Of a stretch of 64,000 bases of DNA, positions 45,155 through 58,487 are shown one piece after another. The translations under genes were made by a program, and so were the position numbers. The DNA is taken from assembly GCF_016919385.1 (NCBI RefSeq), contig NZ_CP070351.1, positions 1,550,001-1,614,000 on the forward strand. Direction: 5' to 3'. Origin of the DNA: Gordonia sp. PDNC005 (GTDB lineage: Bacteria; Actinomycetota; Actinomycetes; Mycobacteriales; Mycobacteriaceae). Numbering within the stretch: the stretch's first letter is position 1; each line of letters opens with the position of its first letter. The notes beneath the pieces are model-generated. The model searched no databases, was not told the DNA's origin, and saw nothing but the letters and a program-made list of their open reading frames with translations.

Positions 45155-46186
45155 GTGATCGATACCGGGGCGATCGAGACCGCGATGCGCCGAGCGGTCG
45201 CCGAGTCGGCGATCGCACGCGGGTCGAGCTCGCCGAATCCTCCGGTCGGGGCAGTGGTCCTCGACGCAGACGGCATGGTCGTCGGCGTCGGACACACGCA
45301 GCCTCCCGGTGGGCCGCACGCAGAGGTGATGGCTCTGCGCGCCGCAGGTGACGCGGCGCTGGGCGGGACCGCGGTCGTCACGCTCGAACCGTGCAATCAC
45401 ACCGGCCGCACCGGCCCGTGCGCCCAAGCGATCATCGACGCAGGCGTCGCCGCCGTGCACTACGCCGTCGCCGACCCCAACCCGGCGGCGTCAGGTGGTG
45501 CGCAGACCCTGCGCGACGCCGGTGTCGAGGTGACGTCCGGAGTGCTCGCCGACGTCGTCGAGTCCGGCCCGCTTCGGCCCTGGCTGTTTCGACAGCGTCA
45601 CGGGCGGCCGATGGTGACCGTGAAAGTCGCTTCCACCCTGGACGGCCGGATCGCCGCACCAGATCGGACCAGTCGATGGATCACGGGACCGCACGCCCGA
45701 GAACACGCACACAGTCAGCGTGCCGCGGTCGACGCCATCGTCGTCGGCACCGGGACCGCGCTCACCGACGACCCGTCGCTCACCGCTCGTCGAGCCGACG
45801 GCTCCCTGTATCCGCATCAGCCGACGAGGGTCGTCATGGGTCACCGTGCCGTTCCGGCAGGCGCACGGCTCCGCGACGGCGAGGCCGGCTTCCTTCAGGT
45901 GCGGTCCCACGACCCACACGATGTGCTCAGCTCGTTGCCGGATGCGCTGCAGGTGATCGTCGAAGGCGGGCCGCGCATCGTTGGGACCTTTCTCGCCGCG
46001 GGTCTCGCGGACGAAGTGCACGCCTATCTCGCGCCGACGCTTCTCGGCGGGGGCGCCGCATCTGTGGACGATGAGGACATCCACACACTCGCCGATGCGC
46101 ATCGCTTCGAGCGCGCGGCGGTCGAGGTTCTGGGGGATGACCTGCTTGTCGTCCTGCACCCGCGCACGGCGTCGAAGTCCGACTAG
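45155..46186 (+). CDS. ribD: bifunctional riboflavin deaminase/reductase RibD
   Basis: Second and third steps of riboflavin synthesis. The N-terminal zinc deaminase domain has PHAEVMAL and LEPCNHTGRTGPCAQAI (His, two Cys); the C-terminal reductase domain starts near PMVTVKVASTLDGRIA (about residue 150) and has VGTGTALTDDPSLTAR and VIVEGGPRI. The length of 343 residues is normal. The start is GTG 45155, directly after rpe. Its stop codon overlaps, tail to tail, the stop of the small membrane protein on the other strand, so there is no intergenic terminator. Confidence 0.95.
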   Translation: MIDTGAIETAMRRAVAESAIARGSSSPNPPVGAVVLDADGMVVGVGHTQPPGGPHAEVMALRAAGDAALGGTAVVTLEPCNHTGRTGPCAQAIIDAGVAAVHYAVADPNPAASGGAQTLRDAGVEVTSGVLADVVESGPLRPWLFRQRHGRPMVTVKVASTLDGRIAAPDRTSRWITGPHAREHAHSQRAAVDAIVVGTGTALTDDPSLTARRADGSLYPHQPTRVVMGHRAVPAGARLRDGEAGFLQVRSHDPHDVLSSLPDALQVIVEGGPRIVGTFLAAGLADEVHAYLAPTLLGGGAASVDDEDIHTLADAHRFERAAVEVLGDDLLVVLHPRTASKSD

Positions 46187-46419
46187 CGTCTGCTGCGTCG
46201 TCCAACGAACCAGCCGACCACGAACCCGATGAGGGTGACCACAGCGAGCATCAGCCACAGCGGTGCGTCGAGGTTCCACCAGAGCGCGGTGAACTGAGCC
46301 GAGTCGGTGTTCGTGGCGATAAAGATCATCGCGATCACAGTGATCACAATCGGGAGCCAGTACTGCCGAAGAAAACTCGAAGCGTCGTGAGCTGGCGTAT
46401 TCGTGTCGTTGACGGACAT
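46183..46419 (-). CDS. small two-helix membrane protein, LapA-like
   Basis: A 78-residue protein with a short hydrophilic N-terminus, a helix around residues 22-39 (WLPIVITVIAMIFIATN), the NTDSAQFTALWW turn typical of LapA/DUF1049 domains, and a second helix ending GWFVGRRSRR. Such proteins help lipopolysaccharide-related assembly in E. coli, but the role in actinobacteria is not known. It lies between ribD and the FMN riboswitch, where M. tuberculosis has the lprG-P55 pair. The start codon at 46419 is 67 bases from the putative riboswitch promoter, reading away from it. Confidence 0.8.
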   Translation of the reverse strand: MSVNDTNTPAHDASSFLRQYWLPIVITVIAMIFIATNTDSAQFTALWWNLDAPLWLMLAVVTLIGFVVGWFVGRRSRR

Positions 46420-46486
46420 TTCGGGGGAGTTCCTCTCGCACAGTGGGACGGTTCGCGCCGATGGACCATACGTGTACCACGCTCCA

Positions 46487-46492
46487 TATGAT
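46487..46492 (+). promoter_or_regulatory. possible ribC operon -10 element
   Basis: TATGAT at 46487-46492 is a near-consensus -10 that would start transcription about 15-20 bases before the FMN riboswitch. The best upstream match, TGGACC (46462-46467), is a poor -35 at 19 bases. Confidence 0.45.
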
Positions 46493-46515
46493 GTGCGTGC
46501 TACCTTCGAAAGGTA

Positions 46516-46665
46516 GTTCTCGGGGCGGGGTGAAAGTCCCCACCGGCGGTGATGCCCTTCAACTCAGGGACGAGCCCGCGAGCGCTCTCATCTTCAGACG
46601 ATGTGAGGTCAGCAGATTCTGGTGAGATTCCGGAGCCGACGGTCATAGTCCGGATACGAGAGAAC
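46516..46665 (+). promoter_or_regulatory. FMN riboswitch (RFN element)
   Basis: The conserved RFN landmarks appear in order: TTCTCGGGGCGGGGTGAAAG (from 46517), CCCCACCGGCGGTGATG, AGCCCGCGAGCG, the TCAGCAGATTCTGGTGAGAT segment, CCGGAGCCGACGGTCATAGT and CCGGATACGAGAGAA closing the P1 stem with the TTCTC. It binds FMN and lowers expression of the riboflavin genes. The 60-base stretch from P1 to the ribC start has no obvious terminator with a U tract, so control of translation is more likely than attenuation. Confidence 0.95.
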
Positions 46666-46726
46666 GGCAGTGCGGCACCGTGCCGTCATCTGTCTGTCCC
46701 GAGCGCACCTGTGCAAAGGAGAGACG

Positions 46727-47349
46727 GTGTTCACCGGAATTGTTGAGGAGCGCGGCGAGATCGTCGGCCGCGAGGACCTCGCAGAAGCCGCACGTTTCCG
46801 CATTCGCGGCCCCCTCGTGACGAGCGACGCGTCGTTCGGCGACTCGATCGCCGTCAACGGCGTGTGCCTGACCGTTGTTGAACTCGACGACGGAGCGTTC
46901 ACCGTGGACGTGATGGCCGAGACGCTCCGCCGCAGCTCACTGGACAGTCTCGGCCCCGGCGCGACCGTCAACCTCGAACGGGCGATGGCCGCGGGTGGAC
47001 GCTTCGGTGGACACATCGTTCAGGGCCACGTCGACGGCGTCGGCACCGTCGTGTCCATCTCGCCGTCCGAGAACTGGACCGTCGTCCGAATCGCCGTCCC
47101 AGCCGACCTCTCGCGCTACGTCGTCGAGAAGGGGTCGATCACGATCGACGGCATCTCGCTGACCGTCTCGTCGATCGGTCGCGGCGACGACCAGGGCGAC
47201 TGGCTCGAAGTGTCTCTCATTCCGACGACTCTGTCGGAGACCACGCTGGGCATCACCGCGGCCGGTGCCCGAGTGAATCTTGAAGTCGATGTGATTGCGA
47301 AGTACGTCGAGCGCCTCACTGGCGCCGGCCGGGCAGAAGGACAGCAGTG

Positions 47350-47350
<1 letters not shown>
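46727..47350 (+). CDS. ribC: riboflavin synthase alpha chain
   Basis: Last step of riboflavin synthesis: dismutation of two lumazines. The 207-residue protein shows the internal duplication of the family: [11 protein letters not shown] and [14 protein letters not shown] in the first half, [14 protein letters not shown] and [14 protein letters not shown] in the second. GTG 46727 has AAAGGAGAG at 46715-46723; the frame upstream to 46670 runs into the riboswitch and is not used. It is the first gene under the FMN riboswitch and its stop shares one base with the ribBA ATG. The same enzyme is often named ribE. Confidence 0.95.
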
Positions 47351-49555
<2,205 letters not shown>

Positions 49556-49804
49556 CGCGCGAGCGTCGTGAATCTGACGACAGCCTTCGGCGTGGCGGTT
49601 GATGTGGACATGCGACGAGTCATCGCGCACAGAGCCGGAGCGGCTCGAAGTTCGACCGGGGTGGTAAAGGCAAAGCTCACGCTCAACGAGATCGGTGGCG
49701 CCTGGGCGTCGTGGCCGCTTCGCCGCATGTGAGAACGGTCGCGTTGGATGCCTCGACAGGTGCGTGTCGGGAGTCTGTCGGACCCGACGGCTAACCTGGA
49801 GACC

Positions 49805-51763
49805 GTGGCAGACCCGTCGACCTATCGCCCGGCTACGGGCGCGATCCCCACCGATCCGGGCGTCTACAAGTTCCGCGACGCACACCGGCGAGTGATCTAT
49901 GTCGGCAAGGCGAAGAACCTCCGCTCTCGGCTGACGTCGTACTTCGCCGACATCACGGGTCTGCATCCGCGGACCCGGCAGATGGTCACGACAGCGGCGT
50001 CCGTCGAATGGACCGTCGTCGGCACCGAGGTCGAAGCCCTCCAGCTCGAATACAACTGGATCAAGGAGTTCGATCCGCGCTTCAACGTCCGCTACCGCGA
50101 CGACAAGACGTATCCGATGCTCGCGGTGACGCTCAACGAGACGTACCCGCGAGTGTTCGTGTACCGAGGCGCGCGTAAGCCCGGTGTCCGCTACTTCGGG
50201 CCGTACGCGCACGCGTGGGCGATTCGCGAGACGGTCGACCTGTTGACCCGTGTGTTCCCGATCCGCACGTGCTCCACCGGGGTGTTCCGCCGCAATGAGC
50301 AGATGGGGCGCCCCTGTCTGCTCGGCTACATCGACAAATGCTCTGCGCCCTGTGTCGGACGGGTCGACGCCGACGAGCACCGAGCGATCGTCGATGATTT
50401 CTGCGACTTCCTCGCGGGCAAGACGGACGGACTCATCCGTCGACTCGAACGTGAGATGAACAGCGCGGCCGAAGAACTCGACTTCGAACGGGCGGCTCGT
50501 CTGCGCGACGACACGTCCGCACTGCGCCGTGCGATGGAGAAGCAGGCGGTGGTGCTCGGCAGCGGAACGGACGCCGACGTGATCGCCATGGTCGGCGACG
50601 AACTCGAATCGTCGGTGACGATCTTCCACGTCCGCGACGGACGAGTCCGCGGCGAACGGGGCTGGGTGGTCGAAGTACAGGAGAATGCGACGCTCGCCGA
50701 ACAGGTCGAGTCGTTCCTCACCCAGTTCTACGGTGCCGAGTCGGACATGAGCTCGGGCATTCCACGCGAGGTCCTCGTCCCGGCGTTGCCCGACGACGTC
50801 GAACAGATGCAGGACTGGCTCACACAGCGGCGCGGCGCGCGAGTGGACGTCCGCGTCCCGCAGCGCGGTGACAAGCGGAACCTGATGACCACTGTCGAGC
50901 GCAACGCTTCCGATGCTCTCGCTCGCCATAAACTCCAGCGTGCGGGTGATCTGACGACCAGGTCGGCGGCACTGACGGAATTGCAGGAGCACCTCGGCCT
51001 CGACGTTGCTCCGTTGCGCATCGAATGCATCGACATCTCGCACGTTCAAGGCACCGACGTCGTCGCGTCGCTCGTCGTTTTCGAGGACGGACTGCCCCGC
51101 AAGTCCGACTATCGGCACTACGGCATCAAGGAGGCCGCTGGGGACGGTCGCTCGGACGACGTCGCATCGATCGCCGAGGTCACCCGCAGGCGATTCCTCC
51201 GACACCGCGGTGGTGAGGCGACACCGCCTCCGGTCGATGGGGATGAACCAGTTGCGATTCCGGGGAGCGAGGTCTCTGCGGAAGAGGGGAAGAAGCGCCG
51301 GTTCGCGTACCCGCCGAATCTGTTCGTCGTTGACGGCGGCGCGCCCCAGGTACACGCCGCCGCGGCAGTGCTCGAAGAACTCGGCGTCACCGACGTCGCG
51401 ATCATCGGACTGGCCAAAAGACTCGAAGAAGTGTGGGTTCCGGGTGATGATGAGCCGGTGATTCTGCCACGCAACAGTGAAGCGCTCTTCCTGCTGCAGC
51501 GTGTGCGCGACGAGGCGCACCGCTTTGCGATCACCTTCCACCGCAGCAAACGGAGCAAGCGGATGACGGCGTCGGCCCTCGACGGGATCCCAGGGCTCGG
51601 GGCCACCCGCCGGACGGCGCTCGTGACCCACTTCGGATCGGTCGCCAACCTCAAGAAGGCGACGGTCGAGGAGATCTCGCAGGTACCGGGGATCGGTGCA
51701 ACCACCGCGCAGTCAGTGCGCGACGCGCTCAGCGCAGACGAGTCGACAGCACGGACGAGTTGA
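49805..51763 (+). CDS. uvrC: excinuclease ABC subunit C
   Basis: Makes both incisions in nucleotide excision repair; 652 residues. The GIY-YIG domain has [20 protein letters not shown], the UvrB-binding UVR motif is [20 protein letters not shown] (about residues 222-241), the RNase H-like domain has [18 protein letters not shown], and tandem HhH motifs end the protein ([24 protein letters not shown]). GTG 49805 matches mycobacterial N-termini ([10 protein letters not shown]); an ATG at 49748 is in frame but adds unrelated residues. The last codons and stop lie in a short tandem repeat. Confidence 0.95.
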   Translation: MADPSTYRPATGAIPTDPGVYKFRDAHRRVIYVGKAKNLRSRLTSYFADITGLHPRTRQMVTTAASVEWTVVGTEVEALQLEYNWIKEFDPRFNVRYRDDKTYPMLAVTLNETYPRVFVYRGARKPGVRYFGPYAHAWAIRETVDLLTRVFPIRTCSTGVFRRNEQMGRPCLLGYIDKCSAPCVGRVDADEHRAIVDDFCDFLAGKTDGLIRRLEREMNSAAEELDFERAARLRDDTSALRRAMEKQAVVLGSGTDADVIAMVGDELESSVTIFHVRDGRVRGERGWVVEVQENATLAEQVESFLTQFYGAESDMSSGIPREVLVPALPDDVEQMQDWLTQRRGARVDVRVPQRGDKRNLMTTVERNASDALARHKLQRAGDLTTRSAALTELQEHLGLDVAPLRIECIDISHVQGTDVVASLVVFEDGLPRKSDYRHYGIKEAAGDGRSDDVASIAEVTRRRFLRHRGGEATPPPVDGDEPVAIPGSEVSAEEGKKRRFAYPPNLFVVDGGAPQVHAAAAVLEELGVTDVAIIGLAKRLEEVWVPGDDEPVILPRNSEALFLLQRVRDEAHRFAITFHRSKRSKRMTASALDGIPGLGATRRTALVTHFGSVANLKKATVEEISQVPGIGATTAQSVRDALSADESTARTS

Positions 51764-51783
51764 CAGCACGGACGAGTTGACAA
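51741..51783 (+). repeat. 17-base tandem repeat across the uvrC stop
   Basis: AGTCGACAGCACGGACG (51741-51757) is followed by AGTTGACAGCACGGACG (51758-51774) and a partial third unit AGTTGACAA (51775-51783). The C-to-T difference in unit 2 makes the uvrC TGA stop (51761-51763). Unit 1 encodes the last residues START-like (ESTARTS). Confidence 0.85.
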
Positions 51784-51799
51784 AGGGAGGATGTGACCA

Positions 51800-52711
51800 G
51801 TGGTTGACAATCATGGATCGACGGGGGAGGGGCCGGCAACAGTCCTGTTCGTCGCCGGCATGTCCGGTGCGGGCCGGACGTCGGTGGCGAATGTTCTCGA
51901 GGACGACGGCTGGTACGTCTCGGACAACGTCCCGGTGTCGCTGATCGGGCAACTGATCGAGATGGTCCGAAGCGACGAGGTGGGAGCGCGCAAGATCGCG
52001 CTCGTCGTCAGGGCGGGCGATCCGCAGTTCAGTGAACAGATCGCGGAACTGCGCGACGACCTCGAAGCGGGTGGCGCCCGAACGTCCATCGTCTTCGTGG
52101 ACGCGTCGGACGACGTTCTCGTGCGGCGGTTCGAACAGGTCCGGCGTAGGCATCCGCTGCAGGGAAACGGGACCCTCAGTGAGGGGATCGCCGCCGAACG
52201 CGCGATGCTCGCCGGAGTGCAGGCGACCGCGGGCACGGTGATCGACACGTCGAATCTGAGCTCCACTCGACTGCGCGCCATCGTCGAGAGCACCTTCCCG
52301 AACGTCGGCGGCACCGGTCTGACGGTGGCCGTTCAATCGTTCGGCTTCAAGTACGGACTGCCGATCGACTGCGACCTCGTCGTCGACGTCCGGTTCCTGC
52401 CCAACCCGTACTGGATTCCCGAGCTTCGCGAACACAACGGTCTCGACCCGCAGGTGCGCGATTACGTCCTCGGTCAGGAGGACGCACTCGAGTTCATCAA
52501 CCGCTACGTCGACCTGGTCGGCATCGTCGCGCGCGGATACAAGCGAGAAGGCAAGGGCTACATGACGATCGGTGTCGGCTGCACCGGCGGCAAGCACCGC
52601 AGCGTTGCGATGTCGCAGCAGCTCGCTCGCCGACTCGAAGAGGCCTCCGACGACGACGGCTCACCGTTGTACAAGGTGCAGGTGACCAACCGCGACCTGG
52701 GACGCGAGTGA
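51800..52711 (+). CDS. rapZ: RNase adapter / nucleotide-binding protein RapZ
   Basis: P-loop ATPase of the RapZ/YvcJ family; 303 residues. Walker A is FVAGMSGAGRTSVANVLED, followed by GWYVSDNVPVSL, the RRRHPLQ segment, FGFKYGLPIDCDLVVDVRFL and the C-terminal GCTGGKHRSVAM, which forms the nucleotide/UDP-GlcNAc-linked pocket in E. coli RapZ. In actinobacteria no GlmZ small RNA is known, so the ligand and target are open. GTG 51800 follows AAAGGGAGGATG. It overlaps yvcK by four bases in the conserved uvrC-rapZ-yvcK-whiA cluster. Confidence 0.94.
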   Translation: MVDNHGSTGEGPATVLFVAGMSGAGRTSVANVLEDDGWYVSDNVPVSLIGQLIEMVRSDEVGARKIALVVRAGDPQFSEQIAELRDDLEAGGARTSIVFVDASDDVLVRRFEQVRRRHPLQGNGTLSEGIAAERAMLAGVQATAGTVIDTSNLSSTRLRAIVESTFPNVGGTGLTVAVQSFGFKYGLPIDCDLVVDVRFLPNPYWIPELREHNGLDPQVRDYVLGQEDALEFINRYVDLVGIVARGYKREGKGYMTIGVGCTGGKHRSVAMSQQLARRLEEASDDDGSPLYKVQVTNRDLGRE

Positions 52712-53709
52712 CGGCGCCGATCCGCGCGGCTGCTCTCGGCGGCGGTCACGGCCTCTTCAACACCATCACCGCGCTGCGCTACCTCACGCGCGATGTGACC
52801 GCCATCGTGACCGTCGGCGACGACGGAGGGTCGTCGGGCCGACTCCGAAACGAACTCGGCGGCATTCCTCCCGGTGATCTCCGTATGGCGTTGGCGGCAC
52901 TGATGGGGGCTCCCGCAGCGATCGATCACTGGACGGCGGTCGACCCGGCGGTGGCGCGACGTCACAAGCGGTGGGCGCGCATTCTGCAGCACCGACTCGG
53001 CGGGTACGGGGCACTCGCCGGTCACCCGGTCGGCAATCTGATGTTGGCCGGTGTCGAAGAACTCACCGGTGACGTGGTCGAGGCGCTGGACGCAATGGTC
53101 GACCTGTTCGGGATCGACGGTCGAGTTCTGCCGATGTCGACGGTTCCCCTCGTCATCGAGGCCGACGTGACCGGACTCGAATCGGATCCGCGAGTCAGTC
53201 GCGTGATCCGCGGGCAGGTCGCGGTGGCGACCACTCCCGGAACCGTCCGACGTGTGCGGGTCAATCCGTTCGAGCCGGTGGGATGCGACGAGGCCGCCGC
53301 CGCCATCATCGACGCAGATGTCGTCACGTTGGGCCCCGGATCGTGGTTCTCCAGCGTGATCCCACACGTTCTGGTCCCGTCCCAAGTCAGGGCGCTTCAA
53401 TCGACGACCGCGCGGAAGGTTCTGTTCGTGAACCTCGCCAACGAGCCGGGAGAGACGACGGGCTTCTCGGTCGAACGGCACCTGCACGTCCTGCATGCGC
53501 ACGCGGACACCGTCGGAGTCGACGATGTGGTCGTCGACGCGGCGTCGGTGCCCGCGGGCGCGGAGCGAGATCACCTTGTTCGAGCAGCGGCGTCGTTCGG
53601 CGCCCGCCTGGTGATCGCCGACCTCGCGGTGCCCGGAACTCACGAGCACGATCCGCGTAAGTCCGCGAACACTCTGAGTCGCCTGCTGAGTGACCACTCG
53701 GACCGGTAA
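52708..53709 (+). CDS. YvcK/CofD-like gluconeogenesis and cell-wall factor
   Basis: A 333-residue protein of the YvcK (CuvA in mycobacteria) family that binds UDP-sugars and supports growth on gluconeogenic carbon and cell-shape control. It starts [20 protein letters not shown], has [29 protein letters not shown] and [15 protein letters not shown], the family nucleotide-sugar motifs. GTG 52708 overlaps rapZ. The 98-base gap to whiA suggests whiA may have its own start signals. Confidence 0.93.
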   Translation: MTAPIRAAALGGGHGLFNTITALRYLTRDVTAIVTVGDDGGSSGRLRNELGGIPPGDLRMALAALMGAPAAIDHWTAVDPAVARRHKRWARILQHRLGGYGALAGHPVGNLMLAGVEELTGDVVEALDAMVDLFGIDGRVLPMSTVPLVIEADVTGLESDPRVSRVIRGQVAVATTPGTVRRVRVNPFEPVGCDEAAAAIIDADVVTLGPGSWFSSVIPHVLVPSQVRALQSTTARKVLFVNLANEPGETTGFSVERHLHVLHAHADTVGVDDVVVDAASVPAGAERDHLVRAAASFGARLVIADLAVPGTHEHDPRKSANTLSRLLSDHSDR

Positions 53710-53807
53710 GGTCGACGGCACTACGGTTGACGCCCCCGAGGTTTGCTCGAGGTGTGCTGTCAGTACCCTGGGGGAGATATCACTTTGTTTATAGGAGGCG
53801 TCGACAC

Positions 53808-54791
53808 GTGGCGATGACCGGTGCGGTCAAGGACGAGCTGAGCAGGCTGGCGGTCACTCAGATCAGCTGTCGCAAGGCAGAGGTCTCAGCGCTTCTGCGG
53901 TTCGCCGGTGGCCTTCACATCCAACAGGGCCGGGTGGTCGTGGAAGCCGAGGTCGATCTCGGCAACGTCGCGCGGCGTCTCCGGCAGGAGATTCACGACT
54001 TGTTCGGATACGCCTCCGATGTGCATGTACTCCGATCGGGCGGTGCTCGAAAGGGTGCCAGATACATCGTTCGAGTCACGAAGGACGGTGAGGGCCTCGC
54101 CCGCCAGACCGGGCTCCTGGACATGCGGGGTCGCCCGGTCCGTGGACTGCCCGCTCAGGTGGTCGGTGGCAGCGTCGGCGATGCCGAAGCCGCGTGGCGT
54201 GGAGCGTTCCTCGCACATGGATCACTGACAGAGCCGGGACGTTCGTCCGCGCTCGAGGTGAGCTGTCCCGGGCCGGAGGCCGCGCTGGCGCTCGTCGGCG
54301 CCGCCCGCCGACTCGGTGTGACCGCGAAGGCGCGCGAAGTGCGCGGTGCGGATCGGGTGGTCATTCGAGACGGTGAGGCGATCGGGGCCCTGCTGACTCG
54401 GATGGGCGCCCACGACACCCGCCTCGTGTGGGAGGAGCGCCGGATGCGGCGTGAAGTGCGGGCCACGGCCAACCGTCTCGCCAACTTCGACGATGCGAAC
54501 CTGCGTCGTTCGGCGCGGGCGGCCGTCGCGGCCGCAGCCCGAGTGGAACGCGCCCTCGAGATCCTCGGCGACGAGGTGCCCGATCATCTGGTCGCGGCCG
54601 GCTCGCTGCGCGTCCAGCACCGACAGGCGTCGTTGGAGGAACTCGGCCAGCTCGCCGATCCGCCGATGACAAAAGACGCAGTGGCGGGCCGCATCCGCCG
54701 TCTGCTGTCGATGGCCGACAAGAAGGCTCGAACAGAAGGTCTGCCCGATACCGAATCGGCCGTCACCGCCGACCTGATGGACGACGCGTAG
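53808..54791 (+). CDS. whiA: DNA-binding regulator WhiA
   Basis: Transcription factor with a degenerate LAGLIDADG homing-endonuclease fold and a C-terminal helix-turn-helix; in Streptomyces it drives sporulation septation, in non-sporulating actinobacteria its role is tied to division. The 327-residue product is nearly identical in pattern to mycobacterial WhiA: VKDELSRL at the start, [57 protein letters not shown] and the [26 protein letters not shown] 53808 has AGGAGG at 53793-53798; ATG 53814 is a close alternative. Confidence 0.96.
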   Translation: MAMTGAVKDELSRLAVTQISCRKAEVSALLRFAGGLHIQQGRVVVEAEVDLGNVARRLRQEIHDLFGYASDVHVLRSGGARKGARYIVRVTKDGEGLARQTGLLDMRGRPVRGLPAQVVGGSVGDAEAAWRGAFLAHGSLTEPGRSSALEVSCPGPEAALALVGAARRLGVTAKAREVRGADRVVIRDGEAIGALLTRMGAHDTRLVWEERRMRREVRATANRLANFDDANLRRSARAAVAAAARVERALEILGDEVPDHLVAAGSLRVQHRQASLEELGQLADPPMTKDAVAGRIRRLLSMADKKARTEGLPDTESAVTADLMDDA

Positions 54792-54895
54792 GCGAATGCG
54801 TCGTGTCGTTCCCGTCGTCGGGCGGGGGCCAGACGGGACTGTGACTTGTCACCTTCTCGAGACCTTCTGGTGAACCACGAGTGGCGGACCACTAG

Positions 54896-55978
<1,083 letters not shown>

Positions 55979-55980
55979 AC

Positions 55981-57233
55981 ATGGCAGTGCGAACCCTCAA
56001 GGATCTCCTCGCCGACGGCGTCGAGGGCCGCGGAGTGCTGGTCCGCTCGGATCTGAACGTGCCGCTCGACGGCGGTCAGATCACCGATGCGGGCCGGATC
56101 ATCGCCTCGGCGCCGACCATCCGTCAGCTGGTGGAGGCCGGAGCCAAGGTCATCGTGACCGCGCACCTCGGGCGCCCCAAGGGCGAGCCGGATCCCGCGC
56201 TGTCGCTGGCTCCGGTCGCCGCGCGTCTCGCCGAAGAGCTCGGACGCAATGTCCAGCTGGCCGGCGATGTCGTCGGAAGTGACGCCCTCGCTCGTGCCGA
56301 AGGTCTCACCGACGGTGACGTCCTCCTGCTCGAGAACATCCGCTTCGATCCCCGTGAGACCAGCAAGGACGACGCCGAGCGGGCACAGCTCGCTGCGGCA
56401 CTCGTCGAGCTGGTCGGGGACGACGGTGCGTTCGTCTCTGACGGTTTCGGCGTGGTGCACCGCAAGCAGGCGTCGGTGTACGACGTCGCGAAGGTGCTCC
56501 CGGCGTATGCAGGCGACCTCGTCGCCACCGAGGTCGACGTCCTGGCGAAGATCACCGGCCGGGCGCCGGGCGCGGAGCAAGCGGGCCCGATCGACACCGT
56601 GGAGCACCCGTACGCGGTGGTTCTCGGAGGTTCGAAGGTGTCCGACAAGCTGGCCGTGATCGAAGCGCTCGCCCCCAAGGTCGACACCCTGGTGATCGGC
56701 GGCGGCATGGCGTTCACGTTCATCAAGGCGCAGGGGAGCCCGGTGGGCGATTCGCTCCTGCAGGCCGACATGATCGACACCTGCAAGGACCTGTTGGAGC
56801 GCTTCGGCGACGTGATTCACCTGCCGCACGACATCGTCGTGGCCGACAAGTTCGCACCCGACGCGCAGACGTCGATCGCGATGACGGCGGACGGTTTCAC
56901 CGAGGGGATGGGCCTGGACATCGGTCCCGGCACCGTCGAGCGGTTCGCTGCCGTCCTCACCGGAGCCAAGACCGTGTTCTGGAACGGACCGTCGGGCGTC
57001 TTCGAGTTCGAGAAGTTCGCAGCGGGCACTCGCGGTGTCGCCGAGGCCATCGCCCAGGCCACCGCCAACGGTGCGTTCAGCGTGGTCGGCGGCGGCGACT
57101 CGGCTGCAGCCGTTCGTGCACTCGGACTGGCCGATGAGGCGTTCTCGCACATCTCGACAGGCGGCGGTGCGTCGCTGGAGTACCTGGAGGGCAAGGAACT
57201 CCCCGGCCTCTCCGTTCTGGAGGTGAACGCCTG

Positions 57234-57234
<1 letters not shown>
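55981..57234 (+). CDS. pgk: phosphoglycerate kinase
   Basis: ATP-forming glycolytic kinase, 417 residues. [20 protein letters not shown] is the N-terminal signature, HLGRPKG and NIRFDPRE bind phosphoglycerate, [15 protein letters not shown] and [13 protein letters not shown] bind nucleotide. ATG 55981 is 2 bases after the gap stop; the frame to 55429 is inside gap. The stop shares one base with the tpiA ATG. Confidence 0.97.
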
Positions 57235-58055
<821 letters not shown>

Positions 58056-58102
58056 AACACCGATGGGCCGCTTCTCTGGTCGAAGCACCCATCACGTAGA
58101 CT

Positions 58103-58149
58103 GTGGCAGGTCGTCCCCGCGCTGTCGGGGGCGGTCTGCCACACTACTT
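58103..58149 (+). promoter_or_regulatory. T-tailed hairpin in the secG leader, terminator or attenuator
   Basis: GTGGCAG (58103-58109) pairs with CTGCCAC (58135-58141), enclosing a second stem GTCCCCG/CGGGGGC, and is followed by ACTACTTTTCC. Directly upstream is a -10-like TAGACT (58097-58102). The arrangement could terminate tpiA read-through, or form an attenuator or short leader RNA for secG. Confidence 0.5.
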
Positions 58150-58176
58150 TTCCTCCACTGACAGGACAGACGACTC

Positions 58177-58413
58177 GTGACTCTCGCGCTCAACATCGGC
58201 CTGGTCATCTCCAGCCTCCTGCTGATCGTGCTCGTGCTCCTGCACCGCGCCAAGGGCGGCGGTCTGTCGTCCCTCTTCGGCGGCGGCGTGCAGTCGAGCC
58301 TCTCCGGCTCGTCGGTCGTCGAGAAGAACCTCGACCGCCTGACGGTGTTCGTCGGGCTGGTCTGGGTGATCCTGATCGTCGGAGTCGGCCTGAACATCAA
58401 GTTCGGCGGCTGA
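58177..58413 (+). CDS. secG: preprotein translocase subunit SecG
   Basis: Small subunit of the SecYEG channel, 78 residues with two transmembrane helices: LNIGLVISSLLLIVLVLLHR (residues 3-22) and a second from about residue 55. The conserved linker HRAKGGGLSSLFGGG and SSVVEKNLDR match SecG. GTG 58177 follows ACAGGACAG, a modest ribosome-binding site. It ends the glycolytic cluster, as in mycobacteria (Rv1440), and is followed by a strong terminator. Confidence 0.94.
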   Translation: MTLALNIGLVISSLLLIVLVLLHRAKGGGLSSLFGGGVQSSLSGSSVVEKNLDRLTVFVGLVWVILIVGVGLNIKFGG

Positions 58414-58432
58414 CCCGCCTCATACGGCAGAG

Positions 58433-58469
58433 AGAGCCCGGTACGTCCTGATCGGACGTACCGGGCTCT
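58433..58469. terminator. strong intrinsic terminator after secG
   Basis: AGAGCCCGGTACGTCC (58433-58448) pairs perfectly with 58454-58469 around a TGATC loop: 16 bp, with a short T tract. It separates the core block from the convergent accessory operon. Confidence 0.85.
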
Positions 58470-58487
58470 TCGTGTGTCGACGCTTGT

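Noticed and set aside
49646..49660. TCGAA-G-TTCGA near uvrC as a LexA site
   Set aside because: Half sites are one base apart, not the spacing used by LexA, so no SOS control of uvrC is claimed.
49568..49732. 54-residue open frame from a GTG in the gap before uvrC
   Set aside because: No ribosome-binding site and no similarity recognised. The 249-base gap is otherwise unremarkable; chance open frames of this size are common at this GC content.
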